Shown: positions 17,201 to 23,850, numbered from the stretch's first letter. The stretch: DNA of 32,928 nucleotides from Algicola sp. (GCA_013216025.1 JABSOG010000002.1:1-32928); one strand, 5' to 3'. The notes: generated by a model from the sequence alone, not told the origin. Made by a program: numbers and translations.

Positions 17201-19224
17201 TAACAACTTCAATTGCTTACAACCTTTACGGCGCTCAAACCTCAGTGACCCAATCAGGCACCCACAAAGGCGCAGCTATCGATAACACCCAATATATGGC
17301 GTATGACAGCCAACAGCGGTTGTGTAAAGTCAAGCGAACAGATGTGGGCCAAACAGTGTATGGCTACACTACTGGCGGCGAAATGGCATGGATGGCACAA
17401 GGAACCAGTGGTGGAATCAACACTGATTGTACAAACGATGCGGTAGCGGCAGACAAAGTCAGTTATACCTACGGCAATGGCGGTGCAAAACACACGGTCA
17501 GCTTTGGTGATGGTACGGCTTCGGTGACCAGTACACTTAACAATAACGGTGATTTGGTGACCTTGACTGCGGGCAGTGTGACCCAAAGTTACCAGTACAA
17601 TTTGGCCAGAGGCCTTGAATTAGAGACGTTAAACGTTGACGGCAAGTCATTAACACTCGATTACGCTTACAACACGCTCGGTCATCTGTCGAGCCTGACC
17701 TATCCAGATGCCATGGTCGGTAAAGTTGACTTTATGCCCAACGCCTTTGGTCAAGCAACCCAAGCCATCGCCACCAATGGCATGACTTACGCCCAAATGG
17801 GTGTATATCATCCAACAGGCATGTTGCAAAGCTTTACATACGGCAATGGTCTGGTTCATACAACCGAGTTGAATACCCGTAATCAACCGAAAAAGATCAG
17901 TGATGTTAAAGGCTCAATCATACCGATGAGCTTGAGTTATACCTATGATTACCAAAGTAATATCACCTCGATTACAGACAACGTCAACAGTGCTTTCAGT
18001 CTTACGCAATTAACATACGATGGGTTGGATAGACTGACCGCTACCACCGGTGGTAGCGGTATAGGTAGCAGTACGCTTGATTATGATTCGCTGGGTAACA
18101 TCACCCAATACACCAATAAAGGTGCATCACTGAGCTACACTTACGATACGACATCAAACCGCCTAACAGATGTCAGCGACAGTGTTGGCAGCGTAAGCCG
18201 TGATTTCAACAACGGTTATGATGCCAGAGGCAACGTGACTAACAATGGTGAGCGCGGTTTTAACTACAATCTGGCCAACCAAATGGTGCTGTCGGGCAGT
18301 AATACTTACCTATATGACGGCTTTAATCGCCGGGTGAAAACAAAAGACAGCAAAGGCACCAAATACAGTATGTACAGCCAGTCTGGTAAATTACTGTATA
18401 GAGAAACCCAAGACGGCCCTATCAGCTATATCTTTATGGGCGGCAAAATGGTCGCCAAAGATGGTTACCTGCCACCGGCAAAAAGCGGCGACATGCATTA
18501 CAAACCCTTTGGCGATAGTATCGAATCGGCAGTGGATGCCGTGGGTTATACCGGTCATAAGTTTGATAAAGACTTGGGTTTGAGTTATATGCAGGCCCGG
18601 TATTATGACCCGGTGATAGGGCGGTTTATGAGTAATGATCCGGTTGGGTTTAGGGATGTGCATAGCTATAATCGTTATACCTATGCCAATAACAATCCGT
18701 ATAAATATGTTGATCCTGATGGAGAAACTGCTGTTTCGGCAAACTCTGCAAATAATTCACGATTACTGGTCTACATTAACCACAGAGCGACTGCCACCTA
18801 CGAATTTAATTCCAATGGTCAATTGGGTCGAAGTTCGATTGCTTCTCAGGTGGTTAAAATTGGTACTTCTTGGGATTTTACAGCAAAGATTGATTTGGCC
18901 ATTAGTAGTCCTCATACGATGACAATGGATATTGCCCAGACATTCATAGACAGCGCTGGTAATGTACAAAACATTGATTCAGTAGCGGGAGGAGGTGTAA
19001 CTCAAGGCAACGCCAACACTCCGGGAAATACGAATATAATCATCTCAGGTAATATTGTTAATGGGTCTCATCCAGATACCATTCTGACCCATGAAATAGT
19101 AGGCCATGCTCTTCCGATGATGGGACATTCAGATACTGGCAACGCGGTTGATAATACAAACAAGGTCAGGGCAGAGATGGGCGAAAGCCTACGTCCAGCA
19201 GACCCAAATCATGTTGAGAAATAA
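14272..19224 (+). CDS. Rhs/YD-repeat polymorphic toxin with metallopeptidase-like tip
   Basis: This 1650-aa protein begins with a signal peptide (core MKPLHLIAAMALAFYSQNVLAG; the ATG at 14296 is an alternative start), so it is Sec-exported, unlike cytoplasmic T6SS Rhs effectors. After LLGERIDLNSGSVSFSHTDV come long YD-repeat stretches (FGYDALGRRTS, YTYDYQSNITSIT, LTYDGLDRLTA, LDYDSLGNIT) that build the Rhs shell. The core ends YMQARYYDPVIGRFMSNDP ... NNNPYKYVDPDG near residue 1484. The remaining 167 residues are a variable toxin tip containing TILTHEIVGHALPMMGH, a zinc metallopeptidase HExxH signature, then NAVDNTNKVRAEMGE, which may hold the third ligand. The usual HTDxLG motif is missing from the core and instead ends the upstream protein. 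A candidate immunity gene begins 2 bases after the stop. Confidence 0.92.
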   Translation: MTGLITKTMKPLHLIAAMALAFYSQNVLAGSAEESTSLAYEEVLSRNEANDSVTAETTELLGERIDLNSGSVSFSHTDVSLPGNSQLPVTLSRIHKSKAYTNFNRTDFADWALDIPYIQTTTLVGGGSGSIGTAGPWGESPRRECSGELEQGEVNIDGNPYNSTDFYNGDTIHIPGQISEKLLDKADSQFRKRTKSNWGVKCEANADNTGEIFKVHSPEGTVYTFSRRFNVLDGVVVNNFGKEASVIGNNPKDDTVASATTSDPDTLSVIQYEAANRYHKYMFVTLVEDRFGNTVTYDYTTGGLLKSITGSDGRKIELTRFTEQEKPGFTKLIKTMTTNGRQWTYNYAYGNKALQSVELPNGRSWQYNLLPLLNVAKPGIAEQNCQPEADTATFSITHPNGLTGEFTVRRTLHGNANVTWAGYRENWGAYTLKHYTKPCSTPMSIISKKLTATGMDTLNWAYTYSQNQGFYGDISALPTGGSPSPAPSNAELPTAPITLPSNINTTDYKSTTVTTPDGAKTIYYHNRDFLSAVDGSLVATQYFDIGGTKLKTTQVTLVQNPTHIGDTGLSYSNIKPMEYRLNKTKSTTKLHYASGATDEYITEFSDFNTYGVAKTTHGYHKYNGAAAAGHRYTKQAFDHDTTAWILNKPTTAQVSASATGHTTVNETTYYAKDHAMYPFMPYEEKVHGVWQKRFVEYHTQGEKCIADVVTTTQAECHGNISKVEFNAKLKNANGTAAADNRYVSYASYKRGKPQTVTVAKRYSATATMSANTLVDDNGWVSWTTDFDGTKVNFGYDALGRRTSVNPTDATVADTVISYSYIGTAPNDQPVQTISRCTATTQTVGGVVSDICVASSELLTTKTTLDGLLRSLKTETTDVARNFTVYQNSQFNAYNSPTFQSYVAGTPGNNAGTTTLYDGLQRAKSASVTDGGSQTTTYLSGNKIKASDFNTNETTTTYLAYGSPSYDNATTIASPEGVTTSIAYNLYGAQTSVTQSGTHKGAAIDNTQYMAYDSQQRLCKVKRTDVGQTVYGYTTGGEMAWMAQGTSGGINTDCTNDAVAADKVSYTYGNGGAKHTVSFGDGTASVTSTLNNNGDLVTLTAGSVTQSYQYNLARGLELETLNVDGKSLTLDYAYNTLGHLSSLTYPDAMVGKVDFMPNAFGQATQAIATNGMTYAQMGVYHPTGMLQSFTYGNGLVHTTELNTRNQPKKISDVKGSIIPMSLSYTYDYQSNITSITDNVNSAFSLTQLTYDGLDRLTATTGGSGIGSSTLDYDSLGNITQYTNKGASLSYTYDTTSNRLTDVSDSVGSVSRDFNNGYDARGNVTNNGERGFNYNLANQMVLSGSNTYLYDGFNRRVKTKDSKGTKYSMYSQSGKLLYRETQDGPISYIFMGGKMVAKDGYLPPAKSGDMHYKPFGDSIESAVDAVGYTGHKFDKDLGLSYMQARYYDPVIGRFMSNDPVGFRDVHSYNRYTYANNNPYKYVDPDGETAVSANSANNSRLLVYINHRATATYEFNSNGQLGRSSIASQVVKIGTSWDFTAKIDLAISSPHTMTMDIAQTFIDSAGNVQNIDSVAGGGVTQGNANTPGNTNIIISGNIVNGSHPDTILTHEIVGHALPMMGHSDTGNAVDNTNKVRAEMGESLRPADPNHVEK
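18724..19224 (+). other. Variable C-terminal toxin tip of the Rhs protein (HExxH)
   Basis: This segment begins directly after the DPDG that closes the Rhs core and spans 166 residues. A beta-rich region (RLLVYINHRATATYEFNSNG) precedes the HEIVGH motif. In polymorphic toxins everything beyond this seam is exchangeable between strains. The predicted activity is zinc-dependent proteolysis; the assignment rests on the HExxH motif and its position. Confidence 0.7.
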
Positions 19225-19225
19225 C

Positions 19226-19708
19226 ATGAAAACAACATTCTTTGGCTATATTACCCTGATTACTTTGATATTTTCAGCGAGTGTATTCGCCTATGGGTTG
19301 GTTAAGCAGCCGATAGAAGTTCAAATCAAGAAAGCTGAGTATATCGTTATTGGAAAAGTCATTGATATTAAATATGAAAAAGCTGGCCAATGGGAATATC
19401 AATATGCCGAAATTGAACCCATTCAAAGCCTTTTGACAGAGATTCCTCCCCAAATAAAGTTGGCATTAAAGGGAGGATATACAGAGGCAAATTTGCAATG
19501 TTGTGAAAAGGGGTCACTTCATTTATTTTTTCTAACCAAGGGCGATTCGCCATTGATGCATGCTGTTAACGGGCGGCACAGTGACTTTAAGGTGATAAGT
19601 GATCGTGTTATTGGCTGGGAACACAGCGAAAATAACAATACTGAAGCAGTCATCAAGCAGATTTTGAAAATAAGAAATACTCCTAAGGACAGGGTTACTA
19701 AGGACTAG
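19226..19708 (+). CDS. Candidate immunity protein for the metallopeptidase tip, exported, NTR/TIMP-like
   Basis: The ATG at 19226 follows the Rhs stop by one base, with GAG AA as a ribosome binding site. The 160-aa product has a signal peptide (MKTTFFGYITLITLIFSASVFA) and should be periplasmic. The mature part has the pattern AEYIVIGKVIDIKYEKAG, a run of beta strands, a CC pair (NLQCCEKGS), LHLFFLTKGD and VNGRHSDFKV. This order resembles OB-fold NTR/TIMP-type domains, which in animals inhibit metallopeptidases. That likeness is my reading and not a verified homology. Position and export fit an immunity protein that guards the periplasm. The last residues, NTPKDRVTKD, are encoded by a repeated DNA element (CCTAAGGAC) and are probably not part of the original protein. 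Confidence 0.7.
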   Translation: MKTTFFGYITLITLIFSASVFAYGLVKQPIEVQIKKAEYIVIGKVIDIKYEKAGQWEYQYAEIEPIQSLLTEIPPQIKLALKGGYTEANLQCCEKGSLHLFFLTKGDSPLMHAVNGRHSDFKVISDRVIGWEHSENNNTEAVIKQILKIRNTPKDRVTKD

Positions 19709-19730
19709 GCCCCTAAGGAGGCCCTAAGGA
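19683..19730. repeat. Four spaced CTAAGGA repeats
   Basis: CTAAGGA occurs at 19683, 19698, 19713 and 19724 (spacings 15, 15 and 11 bases). The first two lie inside the end of the immunity gene and encode its PKD/KD tail. They look like broken copies of the edge of a CTAAGGACAGTCAC repeat family also present at 23783 and 24423. Confidence 0.6.
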
Positions 19731-19757
19731 CAGTCACAATAATAGATCGACTCTTTA
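19724..19757. repeat. Short interspersed repeat (CTAAGGACAGTCAC family), copy 1, internally deleted
   Basis: The copy reads CTAAGGACAGTCAC, AATAATAGAT, CGACTCTTTAG. Compared with copy 2 (about 23783-23850) it lacks the central 27 or so bases but keeps both edges. It directly abuts the GGGGTCAAGTC repeats. Confidence 0.6.
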
Positions 19758-19810
19758 GAGAGAAAAGGGGTCAAGTCCTGACGGATCCCCACAACTCTGT
19801 GAGAGAAAAG

Positions 19811-20032
19811 GGGTCAAGTCTTTTGATCATTAAAACTATCTGAATTTGTAACAAATAGAGGCCAAAATAGCTGAGAACTAAAACTAATGGAGCTAAGAAA
19901 GACAGGCCGTCAATTTGATTGTAAACCAAGTGACCCGACAAAACTACCGGTTAAGTCAGTTATAAACAGGACTAACACATTGGTGGTTTTTGACCTTTTC
20001 CAAATAGTTTTAATGATCAAAAGACTTGACCC
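19811..20032. mobile_element. 222-bp non-autonomous element with perfect 29-bp inverted ends
   Basis: The left end (19811-19839) starts GGGTCAAGTCTTTTGATC and the right end (20004-20032) is its exact 29-bp reverse complement. The 164-base interior holds no credible gene. The outermost bases GGGTCAAGT match the ends of the nearby RAYT element (21866-22899), so this is likely a MITE mobilised by such a transposase. The sequence CCTGACGGATCCC occurs just left (19777-19789) and at the right edge (20031-20043), and GAGAAAAGGGGTCAAGTC is present twice (ending 19777 and 19820), suggesting repeated insertion or slippage. Confidence 0.75.
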
Positions 20033-20045
20033 TGACGGATCCCTG

Positions 20046-20332
20046 TAAACAATAATCCCTATAAGTATACAGATCCTGATGGTAATTACTTGTTGGGTTT
20101 CAATTTTGGTATTAGTGGGACGCTTTTCAATATTAATGTATCTATATCATTCTCAGTAGCCGTAGATCATAACGGGAAAGCTCAAGCTACATTAACACCT
20201 GAGTTTGGTGTTAGCACAGCAAAAACCGCTGGTGGTGGGTTCGGGAGAATAATGGTTGGCGGTGAGAATGCGACAGTGGATTCATTAGATGGTCCAGGGG
20301 GGTCGGTTTCAGCCAACGTTGGTAGCCAAGAG
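20046..20332 (+). pseudogene. Displaced Rhs tip fragment (N-terminal part)
   Basis: The frame begins VNNNPYKYTDPDG, the last residues of an Rhs core, and runs into a different tip (NYLLGFNFGISGTLFNINVS ... DSLDGPGGSVSANVGSQEP). Only about 13 residues of core remain, with no start codon upstream, which is typical of an orphan tip left by tip exchange. The fragment stops where the first RAYT element begins (20337); the track ORF continues into transposon sequence. The missing C-terminal part is probably the fragment at 22902-23441. It is not expressible as it stands unless recombined onto a full Rhs gene. Confidence 0.75.
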
Positions 20333-20336
20333 CCAA

Positions 20337-21607
20337 GGGTCAGGTTATTAATCCAACCACCAAAAAAGATACAAAACGCTAACAGGGGCCGCTCTGGACT
20401 TCTACAAGTTTTTTAATAATCTCTTGTATTTGACTACCAAGTTGAGGTTCCCGTTGCTTCCTCGTGCGTACTTCATGGGTCATACGACCGACAGAACAAT
20501 AATGACCAAGGTTAAAAACTTCGGCAATCTCTGCTTGATTACCCCCGGTTAATTCTTGACATAGATACAAGGCAACTTTTCTCGGCAGGTTTTCTTCTAC
20601 CCTGCCATGCTCACCGAAAAGGATGTCTTGTCGCTCGACTTGGTAAAAGTCTGCTACAGCTACAATTACGCTGTCTATTGTCAAATTGGGCGTTATAGCG
20701 CAGCATCGTTTTTCAATTTTTAACTGTGGCATCAAATCGTCATACACCCAACTTTTAAACACTTCAGAACCAAATACCGCACCAATCTTGCCGCTTTTGT
20801 GAAACTTCACTGTTTCCTCATCATTGCCCTGCTTAACAAATTCTCGGTATGAGGTAGTCAGTTCGACAGTTGTACCAAGAAGCTGCCTTGTTAAACTCAT
20901 GTCCAACCAATCAAACGACTCATGCTGACCCACGTAATTAGGATAACTCGACCAGATGTAGTTTTCCAGACGCTCAACCAGTGGTGTTTTTGTTTCAATT
21001 GGGTTTCGGTGAATATACCGTGAGACTTGAAGAAAGTACGCATCATGGCTAACAATAATTGGCTTGTAGCGGCCTCGAAACAGTGGGCCGTCTGTTCGCT
21101 TTAACCGGTTATAGCGCTGCGTATATACCCCGTCAATATGCCGCATTACACGACTTAAATTAGCCAGTGGCGTCTGGATCAGCAGGTGGTAATGGTTACC
21201 CATCAAACAATAGGCATGAACAATGCTGCCAAATCGGCTGCAAGCCTCACCTAGCGTTTCTAAAAAAGCATGATAATAATCATCGTGATGGAAAATAAAC
21301 TGGTGGCCTCTGCCCCGGTTCATTACATGGTAAATGGCATTTTCATATTCGATGCGTAGTGGTCTGGGCATTTAACTATCCTTGTAGATTTCATTTCATC
21401 CTTCTATCTCCCGATTTAGACTGTCATTAACAACGTGGAAGATTGCTATATCTGTAAGCGTAGGTTACCGTCACCCAACTTGTAAAGTGCTATTGGGCTT
21501 AGTTAACCCCCTTGCGGTTTTTGCTTGATTAATAGGAGATTATCACAGGATTTTTAGGTTTTAAGCAAAAGGACCTACTTTGGTTGTTGAGATCATAACC
21601 TGACCCC
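20337..21607 (-). mobile_element. RAYT transposable element 1
   Basis: A 1.27-kb unit is bounded by a perfect 12-bp inverted repeat (GGGTCAGGTTAT at 20337-20348, ATAACCTGACCC at 21595-21606) and carries one transposase gene on the minus strand. The inverted ends continue imperfectly inward (TTAATCCAACCACC against TGATCTCAACAACC). It interrupts the displaced Rhs tip. Some 210 bases between the gene start and the right end hold no gene. Confidence 0.7.
20379..21371 (-). CDS. REP-associated tyrosine transposase (RAYT, Y1/HUH)
   Basis: This 330-aa protein starts MPRPLRIEYENAIYHVMNRGRG, the standard start of this family. The HUH metal-binding motif is HYH in MGNHYHLLIQTP. The catalytic tyrosine is expected in SRYIHRNPIE, after the DGPLFRGRYKP signature. 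A C-terminal helix-turn-helix region (ARKVALYL-like: PRKVALYLCQEL ... QAEIAEVFNLGHYCSVGRMTHEV) resembles the DnaA C-terminal DNA-binding domain, as in the long RAYT class. The enzyme should cut and join single-stranded DNA at hairpin ends and move itself or REP-like repeats. The reading frame is intact. The last residues, including the stop, lie in a region duplicated at 21625. Confidence 0.92.
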   Translation of the reverse strand: MPRPLRIEYENAIYHVMNRGRGHQFIFHHDDYYHAFLETLGEACSRFGSIVHAYCLMGNHYHLLIQTPLANLSRVMRHIDGVYTQRYNRLKRTDGPLFRGRYKPIIVSHDAYFLQVSRYIHRNPIETKTPLVERLENYIWSSYPNYVGQHESFDWLDMSLTRQLLGTTVELTTSYREFVKQGNDEETVKFHKSGKIGAVFGSEVFKSWVYDDLMPQLKIEKRCCAITPNLTIDSVIVAVADFYQVERQDILFGEHGRVEENLPRKVALYLCQELTGGNQAEIAEVFNLGHYCSVGRMTHEVRTRKQREPQLGSQIQEIIKKLVEVQSGPC

Positions 21608-21624
21608 TTTCCCCAAAAGAGTGG

Positions 21625-21858
21625 GCCAAGGGTCAGGTTATTAATCCAACCCCCAAAAAAGATACAAAACGCTTTAACAGGGGCCGCTCTGGACTTCTAC
21701 AAGTTTTTTAATCATCTCTTGTATTTGACTACCAAGTTGAGGTTCCCGTTGCTTCCTCGTGCGTACTTCATGGGTCATACGACCGACAGAACAATAATGA
21801 CCAAGGTTAAAAACTTCGGCTATCTCTGCTTGATTACCCCCGGTTAATTCTTGACATA
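21625..21858 (-). repeat. Partial duplicate of the 3' end of RAYT element 1
   Basis: This 234-base stretch repeats 20332-20563 with only a few substitutions and a 2-base insertion (GCTTTAACAGG against GCTAACAGG) that removes the stop codon of the transposase. It ends abruptly after TTGACATA where the full copy continues into the gene. It includes the GGGTCAGGTTAT end. It is a truncated second insertion or a duplication; it directly abuts RAYT element 2. Between 21372 and 21914 no other gene was seen. Confidence 0.85.
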
Positions 21859-21865
21859 AAAAAAA

Positions 21866-22899
21866 GGGGTCAAGTTGCTTGCTTCACAATACTTTCAATA
21901 CTAAGCTTTACTCCATGCCAAGACCCCCAAGAATTGAATATGAACACGCCTTTTATCATGTGATGAATCGTGGGAGAGACAGATGTACTATTTTCCATGA
22001 CGAAACATACTTTCAAGCATTTTTAGATACACTTGGTGAAGCCTGTCAACGATTTGATTGTGTCATACATGCATACTGTCTCTTAAGTAACCATTATCAC
22101 CTGCTGATTGAAACACCAAAAGCAAACCTTAGCCGGGTAATGCGGCATGTCAACGGCGTCTACACCCAAAGATATAACCGACTGAGCAGAGCTGACGGAC
22201 CACTGTTTCGCGGACGATTCAAGTCTATTTTGGTTGACCAAGACAGCTACCTTTTACAATTGTCGAGGTATATCCACCGCAACCCGGTTGAAATGAAGAA
22301 GCCGCTGGTGAGTGAATTGGCTGATTACAGGTGGTCAAGTTACCCGACCTATATTGGTTTGGTTGAACCTGTGTCGTGGCTAGAGCGAGATAAAACCTAT
22401 GCTATGTTGGGTCACACGGTGCAATTTGAAGGTTATGCCAATTATGTCAGGGCTGGGGTTGATGAACAAACCGCAGCGTTTTATCACAAGGGGAATATGG
22501 CCAGCCTTATCGGCGATAAAGCGTTTAGACAATGGGTCTATGAAGAACTGTTACCCGAATTGGCAGCTGAAGACAAGAGCAAAGTGATACAGCCAGATTT
22601 AACTATAGACCAAGTGATAGCCAGCGTTGCCGATGACTATAAAGTCAGCGTGGAGGAGATCACCAGACTAATCAAGGGACCACAAAAAGAAAATGAAGCA
22701 AGAAAACTGGCGATGTATTTATGCCAGCAATTGGCAATGGCGAAACTGGCAGACATTGCTACGGCATTTCAATTGGGGCATGTAGGGTCTGTTAGTTTTA
22801 TTACCCACCAAATTCGAAAACGGGCAAAAGAGGACGCGCGGCTCAGGCAACAAATAGAACGATTGATCAAGAGTATTGTGAAGCAAGCAACTTGACCCC
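21866..22899 (+). mobile_element. RAYT transposable element 2 with perfect 28-bp inverted repeats
   Basis: The ends are exact 28-bp inverted repeats (21866-21893 and 22872-22899), starting GGGGTCAAGTTGCTTGCTTC. A-runs and T-runs flank both ends and extend the symmetry. The right inverted repeat contains the last codons and stop of the transposase. The outer GGGGTCAAGT is shared with the 222-bp element at 19811-20032. Confidence 0.85.
21915..22895 (+). CDS. REP-associated tyrosine transposase (RAYT, Y1/HUH)
   Basis: The ATG at 21915 (MPRPPRIEYEHAFYHVMNRGRD) matches the family start; the track's longer form begins at a TTG inside the inverted repeat. The protein is 326 aa. It shows HYH in LSNHYHLLIETP, DGPLFRGRFKS, and SRYIHRNPVE with the probable catalytic tyrosine. 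The C-terminal DNA-binding region (ARKLAMYLCQQL ... LADIATAFQLGHVGSVSFITHQI) is DnaA-C-like. It is a diverged paralogue of the transposase at 20379-21371, clearly alike over the full length but far from identical. The reading frame is intact, and its stop TGA lies in the CTTGACCCC end of the element. Confidence 0.93.
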   Translation: MPRPPRIEYEHAFYHVMNRGRDRCTIFHDETYFQAFLDTLGEACQRFDCVIHAYCLLSNHYHLLIETPKANLSRVMRHVNGVYTQRYNRLSRADGPLFRGRFKSILVDQDSYLLQLSRYIHRNPVEMKKPLVSELADYRWSSYPTYIGLVEPVSWLERDKTYAMLGHTVQFEGYANYVRAGVDEQTAAFYHKGNMASLIGDKAFRQWVYEELLPELAAEDKSKVIQPDLTIDQVIASVADDYKVSVEEITRLIKGPQKENEARKLAMYLCQQLAMAKLADIATAFQLGHVGSVSFITHQIRKRAKEDARLRQQIERLIKSIVKQAT

Positions 22900-22901
22900 A
22901 T

Positions 22902-23441
22902 TTTTTGACTGTTCAAGGGCTGGCTGAAGGTGAATCTCCTGCGATGAAAGCAGCAAATGTAGCTAGTGCCCATCCAGAAACGCCCCCTTTGCGCAAGCGC
23001 TTCGGTATGCGTGTGCTGGATGGACAACGCAACTTATTGAAAAATAAGCCTTACGACTACGCTGCATAGCGCCCGTCCTGACAAATGTCAGATAGAAACT
23101 GAGTTTCTGGACGGGCACTAGCTACTGAAGTTGTAGACGCAGCCAAAACTTATCATCGCTTAGGCGATTCTGCCGAAAATATAGCGTCTATCAAAAGTAG
23201 TGGGCAATATAAAGGTAATCCGCCGACTAATTTTGTGCAGTCAAGTATTCCTAAAGTTCAAGCTACCGACGGCCCTCTACCTGATGGTAAAAAAGGATTC
23301 GAGTTTACTACAACGATCAAGCCTGATGCAGGACAAATACTAGGACAACCAACATGGTCTAGAAATGGTTTTAATCCAAATGTTCAGACTGTAAATGATC
23401 AAACTGCTATTCCTGTTACTGTCACAAAAATAAACGAATAG
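22902..23441 (+). pseudogene. Displaced Rhs tip fragment (C-terminal part), interrupted by a MITE
   Basis: Open frame resumes right after RAYT element 2 (LTVQGLAEGESPAMKAANVA). A 153-bp MITE then interrupts it, contributing an in-frame stop at 23067. The frame continues TEVVDAAKTYHRLGDSAENI and ends GFEFTTTIKPDAGQILGQ ... AIPVTVTKINE. Removing the MITE and one copy of TAGCTA joins GTA GCT ACT GAA in frame. The C-terminal pattern looks like a small polymorphic-toxin domain, but I cannot name its activity. The likely immunity gene starts 13 bases after the stop. The N-terminal half is probably the fragment at 20046-20332. Confidence 0.7.
22960..23124. mobile_element. MITE / REP-type element, 153 bp, with TAGCTA target duplication
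   Basis: Near-perfect inverted repeats (23 bp, one mismatch) begin GTAGCTAGTGCCC at 22959 and end GGGCACTAGCTAC at 23125. TAGCTA flanks both sides (22960-22965, 23119-23124) and behaves as a 6-bp target duplication, although it is itself a palindrome. The right end folds as a three-way junction: outer stem GCCCGTCC (23071-23078) with GGACGGGC (23109-23116), enclosing the two small hairpins TGACAAATGTCA and AGAAACTGAGTTTCT. The left part holds CATCCAG/CTGGATG. No gene is inside. Confidence 0.85.
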
Positions 23442-23453
23442 TGAGAAATATTA

Positions 23454-23780
23454 ATGTTAGATACGAGTCCATTCAAGGGTTGGCCAAGTAGGGATTGTCG
23501 ACCGGTATTGAAGCTTATTTTCGAGCCAAAGGAATTAGAAAAAAAATATCACTTGAGTTTTGTTAAAGATAAAGATGATTTGGATTGGTTTGAGGCTTCT
23601 CATTTTTGCGATAGTGAGATAGGCCCTGTTGTAATGATACGCCATGAAAATAGTCCACAACCAGGCACTCCAATTTATATTGACGCGGCTTTGAATATAA
23701 ATGTTGCAATAAACCGAATAATCGAAGTTCTTAACTTAGATGCGAGCGTCATAAGTTGGAATGTATTAAATGATAAATAA
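23454..23780 (+). CDS. Candidate immunity protein for the displaced Rhs tip
   Basis: This 108-aa protein has no signal peptide and no membrane segment, so it should be cytoplasmic. It starts MLDTSPFKGWPSRDCRPVLK and contains PVVMIRHENSPQPGTPIYID, a pattern I associate with small conserved proteins encoded after toxin tips. Its gene begins 13 bases after the stop of the displaced tip. Tip and immunity genes normally move together, so a protective role against that tip is the simplest reading. The frame is intact although the tip is broken, which fits continued selection for protection from siblings that still have it. The family name is not recognised. Confidence 0.6.
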   Translation: MLDTSPFKGWPSRDCRPVLKLIFEPKELEKKYHLSFVKDKDDLDWFEASHFCDSEIGPVVMIRHENSPQPGTPIYIDAALNINVAINRIIEVLNLDASVISWNVLNDK

Positions 23781-23782
23781 GG

Positions 23783-23850
23783 TCCTCTAAGAGTTGTCAC
23801 AATAATAGATTGAAAACCAAACGATCTAAAATTGAACCGACTCTTTAGGA
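23783..23850. repeat. Short interspersed repeat (CTAAGGACAGTCAC family), copy 2
   Basis: This is the fullest copy: edge CTCTAAGAGTTGTCAC, core AATAATAGATTGAAAACC, second edge GACTCTTTAGGACAGTCAC. Copies at 19724 and 24423 align with it. It lies directly downstream of an immunity gene, like the others. Confidence 0.6.

Noticed and set aside
19683-19730. Spaced CTAAGGA repeats as a CRISPR-like array
   Set aside because: The repeat is 7 bp with 4-8 bp spacers, far too short; it looks like broken edges of a REP-type repeat.
22902-23069. ORF reading through the MITE as a separate small gene
   Set aside because: Its second half is MITE sequence ending at a MITE-borne stop; removing the element restores a better and longer frame.
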